A DNA stretch of 64,000 bases from Simplicispira hankyongi. GTDB taxonomy: Bacteria > Pseudomonadota > Gammaproteobacteria > Burkholderiales > Burkholderiaceae_C. The stretch is from positions 124,001 through 188,000 of the forward strand of contig NZ_QXJC01000001.1 in assembly GCF_003570885.1 (NCBI RefSeq), in the 5' to 3' direction. Positions 57,562-64,000 of the stretch are shown here, in pieces; the first letter of the stretch is position 1, and each line of letters begins with the position of its first letter. The notes under the pieces were generated by a model that was not told where the DNA came from, searched no databases, and worked only from the letters and a program-made list of their open reading frames with translations. Both the position numbers and the translations under genes were made by a program.

Positions 57562-58494
57562 TCAGAAATACCCGTCCTTCTTGCGCTTTTCCATCGAGGC
57601 TTCGCTGGTCTGGTCGTCCATGCGGGTGGCGCCGCGCTCGCTCATGTCGGCGGCCAGGGTTTCGATGACGATGTCGGCAGCCGTGGCGGCCAGGCTGGCC
57701 ACCGGGCAGGTGCAGGTCACGTCGCCCAGGGTGCGAAAGCGCACCTCGCGCTCCTGCACCTGCTCGCCGTCGCGCGGCGGCGTGAGGGGGGTGACGGGCA
57801 CCAGCATGCCGCGTCGGTCCACCACCTGGCGGCGGTGCGAGAAGTAGAGCGAGGGCAGGGCGATCTGCTCGCGCTCGATGTACTGCCACACATCCAGCTC
57901 GGTCCAGTTGCTGATGGGGAACACGCGAAAGTGCTCGCCGGCGGCCAGACGGGTGTTGAACAGCGTCCACAGCTCGGGCCGCTGGTCCTTGGGTTGCCAC
58001 TGGCCGAAGCTGTCGCGGTGCGAAAAGATGCGTTCCTTGGCGCGGGCCTTTTCTTCGTCGCGGCGGGCGCCGCCGATCAGTGCGTCAAAGCGGAATTCTT
58101 CAATGGCCTCTAACAACGTGACCGACTGGTGGACATTGCGCGGCTCGCCTGGGTGCGCCAGCCGCACGGTGCCGCGTGCCATCGAATCTTCGACGCTGCG
58201 CACGATGAGTTTGGCGCCCAGCTCGCTGGCACGCAGGTCGCGAAACGCCGTCACTTCAGGGAAGTTGTGGCCGGTGTCGATCATGAGCAGCGGGTAGGGA
58301 ATGCGGCCGACGCCAAAGGCTTTTTCGGCACACCGGAGCATCACCAGCGAATCCTTGCCGCCGGAGAACAGCAGGGTGGGGCGCTCAAAGGCGGCGGCCA
58401 CTTCGCGCAGGATGAAGATGGTCTCTTCTTCCAATGCGTCGAGGTGGCGGTTGCTGAGCTGGCTGAGCAGCTGGGGTTCTGCGCGGGCGGTCAT
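57562..58494 (-). CDS. cysD: sulfate adenylyltransferase subunit 2
   Basis: A 310-residue catalytic subunit of ATP sulfurylase making APS from ATP and sulfate. The PP-loop is TLLFSGGKDSLVMLRCAEKA, and NWTELDVWQYIEREQIALPS and DGEQVQEREVRFRTLGDVTC are family blocks. ATG 58494 is chosen over an in-frame TTG at 58506. In the operon between cysH and cysN. Confidence 0.94.
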   Translation of the reverse strand: MTARAEPQLLSQLSNRHLDALEEETIFILREVAAAFERPTLLFSGGKDSLVMLRCAEKAFGVGRIPYPLLMIDTGHNFPEVTAFRDLRASELGAKLIVRSVEDSMARGTVRLAHPGEPRNVHQSVTLLEAIEEFRFDALIGGARRDEEKARAKERIFSHRDSFGQWQPKDQRPELWTLFNTRLAAGEHFRVFPISNWTELDVWQYIEREQIALPSLYFSHRRQVVDRRGMLVPVTPLTPPRDGEQVQEREVRFRTLGDVTCTCPVASLAATAADIVIETLAADMSERGATRMDDQTSEASMEKRKKDGYF

Positions 58495-58502
58495 GCGGGT
58501 TT

Positions 58503-58568
58503 CCAATCAAATAGGGCTGTAGCGTATATACGTAAAGCGCGAGCAGCTATTGTTTTTGATGTTTTCAA
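58503..58568. repeat. Dispersed repeat family 1, copy 9
   Basis: AAATAGGGCTGTAGCGTATA, then TACGTAAAGCGCGAGCAGCT and ATTGTTTTTGATG, a diverged copy in the cysH-cysD gap. Confidence 0.55.
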
Positions 58569-58585
58569 ATGGCTTGGCGGGGCGT

Positions 58586-59230
58586 TCAATGCGCCAGGTG
58601 CAGGCCGCATTCGCGGTTGTCTTCGCCCTTGGTGGGGTCGACGTAGTCGAAGTTGTTCGGCAGGCCGTGGCGGGCGCAGTATTCGTGCAGGTCTTTGGAC
58701 GACCAGTGCAGCAGCGGCGCGACCTTGATGAGACCGTCGGGGTTGATGCTGACCGGGTCCATCTGCGCGCGCACGGCGGTGTCGGTGGCGCGCAGCGCGG
58801 TGAACCACACCTTGGGCGCCGTCTCGCGCAGCGCGCGGGAGAAGGGCTCTAGCTTCACCTCTTCGGTGAAGGCCGCGTGGCGAGGGTCGTCCAGGGCGGG
58901 TGTCGGCCCGTCCACGGCTTCGCGGTGCGCGCGCGAGCGGCGCGGCAGGTAAATCTGCAGCTTGAGCCCGAGCTGCTTCGTCACCTCGTCGGCGAAGCGG
59001 TAGGTGGCTTCGGTGTTGTAGCCGTTGTCCATCCAGACGACCGGTACATCGGGGTTCACCTGCGTTACCAGGTGCAGGATCACCGCCTCGAAGGGGCGGA
59101 AGTTGGTGGTGACGATGGAGCGCTCGCCCAGGCTGAGCGCCCATGCCACGAGGCCGGGCGCGTCGCGGCCGAGCGTGGCGTTGACGTGCGCGAGGTCAAG
59201 CACGGGTTTAGGTGTCTGCACAGCGCTCAT
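58586..59230 (-). CDS. cysH: phosphoadenylyl-sulfate (or adenylyl-sulfate) reductase
   Basis: A 214-residue PP-loop-type reductase that makes sulfite. The substrate loop is IVTTNFRPFEAVILHLV, then VVWMDNGYNTEATYRFADEV and the catalytic Cys in NRECGLHLAH at the very C-terminus. The paired cysteines (CC...CxxC) that hold the [4Fe-4S] cluster of APS reductases are absent, so sequence suggests PAPS use, yet no APS kinase is present in the window. The start overlaps the DUF934 stop by four bases. Confidence 0.88.
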   Translation of the reverse strand: MSAVQTPKPVLDLAHVNATLGRDAPGLVAWALSLGERSIVTTNFRPFEAVILHLVTQVNPDVPVVWMDNGYNTEATYRFADEVTKQLGLKLQIYLPRRSRAHREAVDGPTPALDDPRHAAFTEEVKLEPFSRALRETAPKVWFTALRATDTAVRAQMDPVSINPDGLIKVAPLLHWSSKDLHEYCARHGLPNNFDYVDPTKGEDNRECGLHLAH

Positions 59231-59658
59231 GCCGCCTCCAGCGCTGCTTCGCGGGCTGCATCACGTGCAGCTTCCCGAGCAAAAAGCGGGCGTGGCTCAT
59301 GCACATCGCCCTGGTAGAAGGCGGCAAAGCGCGCGAACTGCCGTTCGGCGGCGGCGGCGTCCACGCCTTCGGCCAGCACGGCGCTGGTGAAACCGCTGCG
59401 GTGCATGTGCACCAATTGGTCGATCAGCACATCGCCCGTGGCGCGGATGTCGCCTGCAAAGCGGTAGCGCCGGCGCAGCAGCAGGGCCTGGCTGTAGGCG
59501 CGGCCGTCGGTGAATTTGGGGAAATGCAGTTCCACGCGCTGCACGCCTTCGAGCGCCCCGCTGGCCACCAGGGCAGCCAGTTCCGTGTCGTTCGAAATTT
59601 GTAGGTCTTTTACGCCGTCAGCGCTTGCTGGTAATGCGTCAGAAGCTATTATTTTCAT
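59227..59658 (-). CDS. DUF934 domain protein of the sulfite reductase operon
   Basis: A 143-residue protein. VELHFPKFTDGRAYSQALLL and RYRFAGDIRATGDVLIDQLV are the conserved DUF934 blocks; the protein is regularly found beside single-subunit sulfite reductases and is thought to assist them. The first ~22 residues (MKIIASDALPASADGVKDLQ) come from a copy of the dispersed repeat. The C-terminal tail is an Ala/Arg repeat (REAARDAAREAALEAA). Confidence 0.85.
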   Translation of the reverse strand: MKIIASDALPASADGVKDLQISNDTELAALVASGALEGVQRVELHFPKFTDGRAYSQALLLRRRYRFAGDIRATGDVLIDQLVHMHRSGFTSAVLAEGVDAAAAERQFARFAAFYQGDVHEPRPLFAREAARDAAREAALEAA

Positions 59659-59665
59659 AGTAGAT
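59598..59665. repeat. Dispersed repeat family 1, copy 10 (inside the DUF934 gene)
   Basis: TTGTAGGTCTTTTACGCCGT, then CAGCGCTTGCTGGTAATGCG and TCAGAAGCTATTATTTTCAT. On the minus strand it provides the start codon and first codons. Confidence 0.7.
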
Positions 59666-59673
59666 AAGCTCGA

Positions 59674-61470
59674 TCAGTCGTGTTCGGTCAGGGTTTCCTG
59701 GTCGGCCCTGGGGCGGCGTGCGCCGTTGGCCGCCTGCTTGAAGGGGTCGTGGCCGATGCGGCGCAAGGCGTCGATGAAGAGCTCGCCGGGCCTGCGCAGT
59801 TCGCGGAAGGTGCCGAGCAAAGCCTCGATCACGTCGGGCACTTCGGCCGCCGTGAACGAGGGGCCGACGACCTTGCCACCAATCGCGGGGCCAGACAGAT
59901 CGGTGCCGTCCGACCCGCCGAGCGTGATCTGGTACCACTCCTTGCCGTCCTTATCGACACCCAGAATGCCGATATGCCCGCTGTGGTGGTGGCCGCAGGA
60001 GTTGATGCAGCCGCTCATGTGCAGGTCGATGGGGCCGAGGTCGAACAGCTCGTCCAGATCCTGGTAGCGCTCGGTGATGGCGGCGCCAATGTGCAGCGAA
60101 CGGGCGTTGGCGAGCGAGCAAAAATCACCGCCGGGGCAGATGATCATGTCGGTCAGCAGGCCAATGTTGGGCTGGGCCAGGCCGAGCGCGCGGGCCGCTT
60201 CGTACAGCGCGGGCAGGTCGCTCTCGTGCACCCAGGGCAGCATCAGGTTTTGCTCGTGCGTCAGGCGCGCTTCGGCTGCGCTGAACTGCTCTGCCAGTTG
60301 CGCCAAGGCGTTCAGGGTGTCAGCGTCGGCATCGCCCGTGTTAAAGCCTGGCCGCTTGAACGACAAGGTGACGGTCCTCATGCCGGGCAGCTTGTGGCCG
60401 CGCACGTTCTGCTGCAACCAGCGCTGGTAGAGCTGGCCTTGCGGGCTGACCTTGGCGGGCAGGTTGGCGGGCTTGAGTTCAGGCAGCACGAAATGGCTGC
60501 TGACGCGGTCGAGTTCGGCTTGCGTGATGGTGTGTGGCGCGCCATCGAGTTCAACGATGGCCTTGTATTCCTTCTCCACCGCGTCGATGAATTTCTGGCC
60601 TTCGCTCTTGACCAGAATCTTGATGCGCGCCTTCCACTTGTTGTCGCGCCGGCCATAGCTGTTGTACGTGCGCACCACGGCTTCGATGTAGTTGAGCAAC
60701 TGGTCCCAGGGCAAAAACTCGCGCACCACGCTGCCGATGATGGGCGTGCGGCCCATGCCGCCGCCCACTTTCATGGTGAAGCCCACGCTGCCGTCGTCGG
60801 CCCGGCGCGCTTGCAGGCCGATGTCGTACCAGCCGATCGCGGCGCGGTCTTCTTCGGCGCCGTTGAAGGCAATCTTGAACTTGCGTGGCAGGTAGCTGAA
60901 TTCAGGGTGCAGCGAGCTCCATTGGCGCGTGATTTCAGCAAACGGGCGGCAGTCCACGATGCTGTCCGCGGCGATGCCTTCGAGCGCGTCGCAGGTGATG
61001 TTGCGAATGTCGTTGCCGCTGGTCTGGATGCCGTGCATGCCCACGCTGGCCAGCAGGTCCATCACATCGGCGGCGCGGGACAGCGGAATCCAGTTGAACT
61101 GGCAGTTGGTGCGCGTGGTGAAGTGGCCGTAGCCATAGCGCAGCGGCGGTGCGGGGAGCGTCGCGCCGGGCTGCGCGTCCTGCAAGGCGTCCTGGGTGGC
61201 CTGGGCATGCGCCAGCAGTTCAGGTGCGGGCTTGTCGAACTCGCGGGCGATGCGGGCCAGCGTGCGCAACTGCGTGCTGCTGATTTCGCCATAGGGCACG
61301 GCAATGCGGGCCATGGGGGCGTAGCGCTGGATGTACCAGCCGTTTTGCAGGCGCAGGGGCAAGAGCTGCTCGTCGGTCAACTCGCCGCGCTCCCAGCGCT
61401 CGAGTTGGTCGCGGAACTGCTGGGCGCGCAGCTTGACGAATTGCTTGTCGAAGTCGGTGTATTGGTACAT
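59674..61470 (-). CDS. cysI: assimilatory sulfite reductase (sirohaem [4Fe-4S])
   Basis: A 598-residue nitrite/sulfite reductase hemoprotein reducing sulfite to sulfide. The cluster ligands are in IICPGGDFCSLANARS (C-x5-C) and HMSGCINSCGHHHSGHIGIL (C-x3-C). The N-terminus MYQYTDFDKQFVKLRAQQFR is typical of the Comamonadaceae single-subunit enzyme. It probably takes electrons from ferredoxin or from a separate reductase. Between TauE and DUF934 in the operon. Confidence 0.93.
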   Translation of the reverse strand: MYQYTDFDKQFVKLRAQQFRDQLERWERGELTDEQLLPLRLQNGWYIQRYAPMARIAVPYGEISSTQLRTLARIAREFDKPAPELLAHAQATQDALQDAQPGATLPAPPLRYGYGHFTTRTNCQFNWIPLSRAADVMDLLASVGMHGIQTSGNDIRNITCDALEGIAADSIVDCRPFAEITRQWSSLHPEFSYLPRKFKIAFNGAEEDRAAIGWYDIGLQARRADDGSVGFTMKVGGGMGRTPIIGSVVREFLPWDQLLNYIEAVVRTYNSYGRRDNKWKARIKILVKSEGQKFIDAVEKEYKAIVELDGAPHTITQAELDRVSSHFVLPELKPANLPAKVSPQGQLYQRWLQQNVRGHKLPGMRTVTLSFKRPGFNTGDADADTLNALAQLAEQFSAAEARLTHEQNLMLPWVHESDLPALYEAARALGLAQPNIGLLTDMIICPGGDFCSLANARSLHIGAAITERYQDLDELFDLGPIDLHMSGCINSCGHHHSGHIGILGVDKDGKEWYQITLGGSDGTDLSGPAIGGKVVGPSFTAAEVPDVIEALLGTFRELRRPGELFIDALRRIGHDPFKQAANGARRPRADQETLTEHD

Positions 61471-61488
61471 GGAAGAAAAACCCGGAAA

Positions 61489-62292
61489 TCAGATCAGGAC
61501 CAGCTTGACGCCGGCAAAGGCCAGCAACAGCGAGAGGGCCGAGCGCACCAGCCGCTCGGGTGTGCGCGAGACCAGCCGTGAACCCAGCCAGATGCCCGGC
61601 AGCGAGCCGACCAGCAACTGTGCCAGCAAGGCCCAGTCCACCGAGCCGAGCGATGCGTGGCCCAGGCCGGCAACGAGGGTCAGGGGCACGGCGTAGGCAA
61701 TATCGGCGGCGATGATGCGCGGCAGCGGCAGGTGCGGGAAAACCAGCAGCAGCACTGTGACGCCAATGGCGCCTGCCCCCACCGAGGTGAAGGTCACCAG
61801 GGTGCCGATCACCGCGCCCAGCAGCACGGGCAGGCTCCAGTGGCGCGGTTGCGTGGCGGTGGCGGCGCTTTCGCTGCGGCGCGCCTGCTCGGGGGCCTGG
61901 TGCTTGGCCGAGAAGGCCAGTGCCTTGTACAGCGTGGAGGCCGCGGTCAACAGCAATGCCGCGCCCAGGGTGGTCGTCATCAGGTGCTGGACGCGCTCGC
62001 TGGTGGGGCCCAGGTGGCGCAGCAGCCAGAGCGCGCCCAGGGCCGCAGGGATGCTGCCGGCGCACAGCAGGGCCACCACATTCCACGGCACCATGCGCCG
62101 GCGCGCCAGGCCCACCGTGCCGCTGAGCTTGGTGAACGCCGCAAACAGCAGATCGGTGCCAACGGCCAAGTGCGCTTTGATGCCGAAAAAGAAAATGAGC
62201 ACGGGGGTCATCAGCGAGCCGCCGCCGACCCCCGTCAGGCCAATGACGAGGCCAATCGCGAATCCGGCAACAACAAGGGCGACATCAGGCAT
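61489..62292 (-). CDS. sulfite exporter TauE/SafE family protein
   Basis: A 267-residue membrane protein with seven or eight helices in two repeats (ALVVAGFAIGLVIGLTGVGG, and GAVIGTLVTFTSVGAGAIGV). TauE/SafE proteins move sulfite or sulfur-containing anions; position 18 bases ahead of cysI points to export of excess sulfite or uptake of a sulfur source. First gene of the sulfate-assimilation operon. Confidence 0.88.
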   Translation of the reverse strand: MPDVALVVAGFAIGLVIGLTGVGGGSLMTPVLIFFFGIKAHLAVGTDLLFAAFTKLSGTVGLARRRMVPWNVVALLCAGSIPAALGALWLLRHLGPTSERVQHLMTTTLGAALLLTAASTLYKALAFSAKHQAPEQARRSESAATATQPRHWSLPVLLGAVIGTLVTFTSVGAGAIGVTVLLLVFPHLPLPRIIAADIAYAVPLTLVAGLGHASLGSVDWALLAQLLVGSLPGIWLGSRLVSRTPERLVRSALSLLLAFAGVKLVLI

Positions 62293-62314
62293 GGACGCGA
62301 CTCTAGGGGGCGTC

Positions 62315-62365
62315 CTTATAAAAACAAACGACTGTTTCGTGCTTCTTATATGCCTATAAGCTTAT
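62315..62365 (-). promoter_or_regulatory. Promoter region of the sulfate-assimilation operon
   Basis: On the minus strand a TATAAG -10 lies at 62315-62320 with a poor -35, preceded by the AT-rich, partly palindromic ATAAGCTTATAGGCATATAA (about 62345-62364). A weak -35 with upstream AT-rich dyads fits activation by a CysB-type LysR regulator (inference). Confidence 0.35.
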
Positions 62366-62398
62366 GCAAAATGCTTGTTGCGGGCTTTTGGTGGGTCT

Positions 62399-62517
62399 CT
62401 CGCGGCCTATCAGCGGCCACCGTGCCAGGGCCGCCCCACTGCGCTGGTGGCGTCCCCCTTTCCGCATCACGCAGCCAGGTGAGAGAAGGGGGAAGGCGCG
62501 AAGCGCCACAGGGGGTG
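62399..62517 (-). repeat. 3'-end repeat family 3, copy D
   Basis: On the minus strand it starts three bases after the mnmC stop with CACCCCCTGTGGCGCTTCGC, then CTTCCCCCTTCTCTCAC ... GCGGAAAGGGGGACGCC and GGCGGCCCTGGCACGG. Same order and orientation as copies A and B. Confidence 0.7.
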
Positions 62518-62519
62518 TT

Positions 62520-64000
62520 TCATTTCTCCAGGCGCTCGGTGCCCATGGCACGTGCCAGGCGCTCTTCCATCGGCAGCGGTTCGCCGTGCAGGCGTGCCGC
62601 CAGCAGCTCGCCGCACAGGATGGCCCGGGTCAGGCCGCGGGCGCCCATGGCGGTGCTCACCCACAGGCCCGGCAGGCGGTCCGCCGCCAAGGGGCCGACG
62701 ATGGGCAGCCGGTCGGGTGAGGTGCAGCGCACGCCCGACCAGGCCTGCAATCCGGGGGCATCGGCGGCAAAGCTAGGGGCCAGCTGCCGTGCGGCGTCGG
62801 GCAAGAGCTGTTGCAAATTGGCCAAATTCACCTGGTGGGCCGCCTGCTGCTCCTGCGGCTCGGGCGGTAGCTCGGTGCGCCCACGCTCGAAGGTAGAGCC
62901 TGCGTGCCAGGCAAGTTGTTCGTTTGGCCCTGGCACTTGGCCGACGAGCGCCCCCTTGCCATTGACCGGGAAGGGGGGCAAGGCCATGCCGCCCTTCTGC
63001 ACACCCCAAGAGAGCTGCCCGCGCACGGCATCCAGCGGCAGCGGCGCCAAACCGAGCGACTGCGCCAGCGCATTGGAGGCCGGCCCGGCGGCCAGCACCA
63101 CGAGTTCGGCTTCTGCCAGCAGCGCACCGCCAGCGTCCCGCAATTGCCACAGGCCCTCACCGTGGGCCTGTATCCGATGGAGTTGCGACACGCGGCTGTG
63201 CGTGTGCAGGCGAATCCCGGGTGCATCGAGCAAACGAGCTACCAGCCGCGCTGGCCGCACCCAGCCGGCGCGCTGGTGCCAGCACGCATCGCTGTTCTCG
63301 GGCAGGCCGGCGGCGCGCAACTGCTCGCCATTGGCGGTGGTGCTCCAGTCGGTGCCAAGGCTCTCGGCCCAGCCTGCGGGCAGGCCGGGGTTGCCGGCAG
63401 GGCGGCGCTCCAGCACGCCGCCGGGCTGCCAGTCGGCGCCTGCTTGGAGTACGCGCGCGCCTTGCTCCAGCGTGGCGCGGGCGCCGGCACGCGAGACCCT
63501 GGAAAACACGTTGTCATCGGGTGAGAGGTGCGGTGCAAAAAGCCCGACCGGAAGCCCCGATGCGCCTGCCGCAGGCCCGCTGCCCGCGTCCAGCACTTGC
63601 ACCTGCCAGCCGCGCCGCGCCAGACTCGCCGCAACGGACGCGCCGGCGATGCCGCAGCCGATGACCGCGCAGCGTGCGACCCGGATTGGCGCGGCACGGT
63701 TGAAGCCCGTTGTGCGCACGCGTGGCTCCCAACGTGGCTGGAACACCGCGCGCAACAGGGCGGCTTTGCCAGGCTCGGCGGGTTCGGCGGGCGCTGATGC
63801 GATGACAAAGCCGGCTTGCTCCAGCGCGGCGCGCGCCTCTACCCCCACAGCGGGGCCTACAAGGTGGGCGCCGCGTTCACAGTGGCGTGCCAGGGCCTTG
63901 GCGCCATCGGCGTTTTGGAGCTGGGTGGTATCGGAGGCCAGCACCGTATCGACACGCCAGTGCTCCTCACGGAGCAGGCGTTGCGCGTCGCCCACACACA
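62520..64000 (-). CDS. mnmC: tRNA 5-methylaminomethyl-2-thiouridine biosynthesis bifunctional protein, C-terminal part
   Basis: The frame is open to the window edge, so at least 491 residues of a longer protein are seen. The first ~100 residues resemble the end of the methyltransferase domain (GAKALARHCERGAHL, ALEQAGFVIASAP, VFQPRWEPR). The FAD oxidase domain follows: CAVIGCGIAGASVAASLARR, ASGLPVGLFAPHLSPDD, LVVLAAGPASNAL, AWSGVRCTSPDRLPIVGPL and MGARGLTRAILCGELLAARL. It converts cmnm5 to mnm5 uridine at the wobble position of certain tRNAs. Confidence 0.88.
   Translation of the reverse strand, partial: CVGDAQRLLREEHWRVDTVLASDTTQLQNADGAKALARHCERGAHLVGPAVGVEARAALEQAGFVIASAPAEPAEPGKAALLRAVFQPRWEPRVRTTGFNRAAPIRVARCAVIGCGIAGASVAASLARRGWQVQVLDAGSGPAAGASGLPVGLFAPHLSPDDNVFSRVSRAGARATLEQGARVLQAGADWQPGGVLERRPAGNPGLPAGWAESLGTDWSTTANGEQLRAAGLPENSDACWHQRAGWVRPARLVARLLDAPGIRLHTHSRVSQLHRIQAHGEGLWQLRDAGGALLAEAELVVLAAGPASNALAQSLGLAPLPLDAVRGQLSWGVQKGGMALPPFPVNGKGALVGQVPGPNEQLAWHAGSTFERGRTELPPEPQEQQAAHQVNLANLQQLLPDAARQLAPSFAADAPGLQAWSGVRCTSPDRLPIVGPLAADRLPGLWVSTAMGARGLTRAILCGELLAARLHGEPLPMEERLARAMGTERLEK

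Overview
The window is high-GC, densely coded chromosomal DNA. Its gene content, codon bias and dispersed repeats fit a betaproteobacterium of the Comamonadaceae (Acidovorax/Comamonas/Hydrogenophaga-like). Examples are paired etfB-etfA with acyl-CoA dehydrogenase, the CysI-DUF934-CysH-CysD-CysN sulfate operon and a MoxR-DUF58-DUF3488 operon. No rRNA, tRNA, CRISPR array or complete IS was seen. This assignment is inferred from gene content, not from a marker gene.

Layout. 1-6.1 kb: 3' part of an ABC substrate-binding protein, a GIY-YIG/MarR pair behind an inverted repeat, DUF2239, a MATE exporter, and a divergent MFS/LysR pair sharing a clean LysR-type dyad. 6.2-13.8 kb: an ABC-2 exporter (permease plus ATPase), a radical-SAM repair-type enzyme behind a near-perfect LexA box, two alpha/beta hydrolases, a WS/DGAT acyltransferase, and MltB. 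13.8-21.4 kb: a MoxR-DUF58-transglutaminase operon leading into mltB, a histone-deacetylase-like enzyme, enoyl-CoA hydratase and an MscS channel. 21.5-28.3 kb: etfB-etfA-acyl-CoA dehydrogenase, an FMN oxidoreductase and acetyl-CoA synthetase. 28.6-35.2 kb: small membrane proteins, cytochrome c, two divergent and different IlvD paralogues, a bacterioferritin-like protein and Lgt. 35.1-46.7 kb: a catabolic cluster in the order SDR, carboxylase beta, acyl-CoA dehydrogenase, enoyl-CoA hydratase, carboxylase alpha, BKACE, acyl-CoA ligase. It diverges from an SCP2/MerR pair across a palindromic operator and resembles the acyclic-terpene (atu) gene order. 46.8-52.5 kb: the thiamin genes thiOSGE (minus strand), thiD (plus) and a CytX-type transporter, with two TPP riboswitches.

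52.6-53.9 kb is a small AT-richer island that reads as integron gene cassettes without a visible integrase. A TIR-domain protein and an 86-residue two-helix membrane protein are separated by a 57-bp site that fits the attC consensus exactly. This is the most unusual part of the window and a candidate mobile defence module.

54.2-64 kb: ferredoxin-NADP reductase with 7Fe ferredoxin, a DUF488 remnant, the assimilatory sulfate-reduction operon (TauE/SafE, cysI, DUF934, cysH, cysD, cysN) and the 3' part of mnmC.

Three dispersed repeat families overlay this. (1) A ~60-bp GCGCTT/AAGCGC imperfect palindrome has ten copies; four of them supply the start codon and N-terminal codons of real genes. (2) A 161-bp non-coding inverted-repeat element has two full copies of identical length, 4-bp target duplications, a conserved core and covarying arms, plus one degenerate core. 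(3) A ~110-bp GC-rich element has three copies, each lying just after a stop codon in the same orientation.
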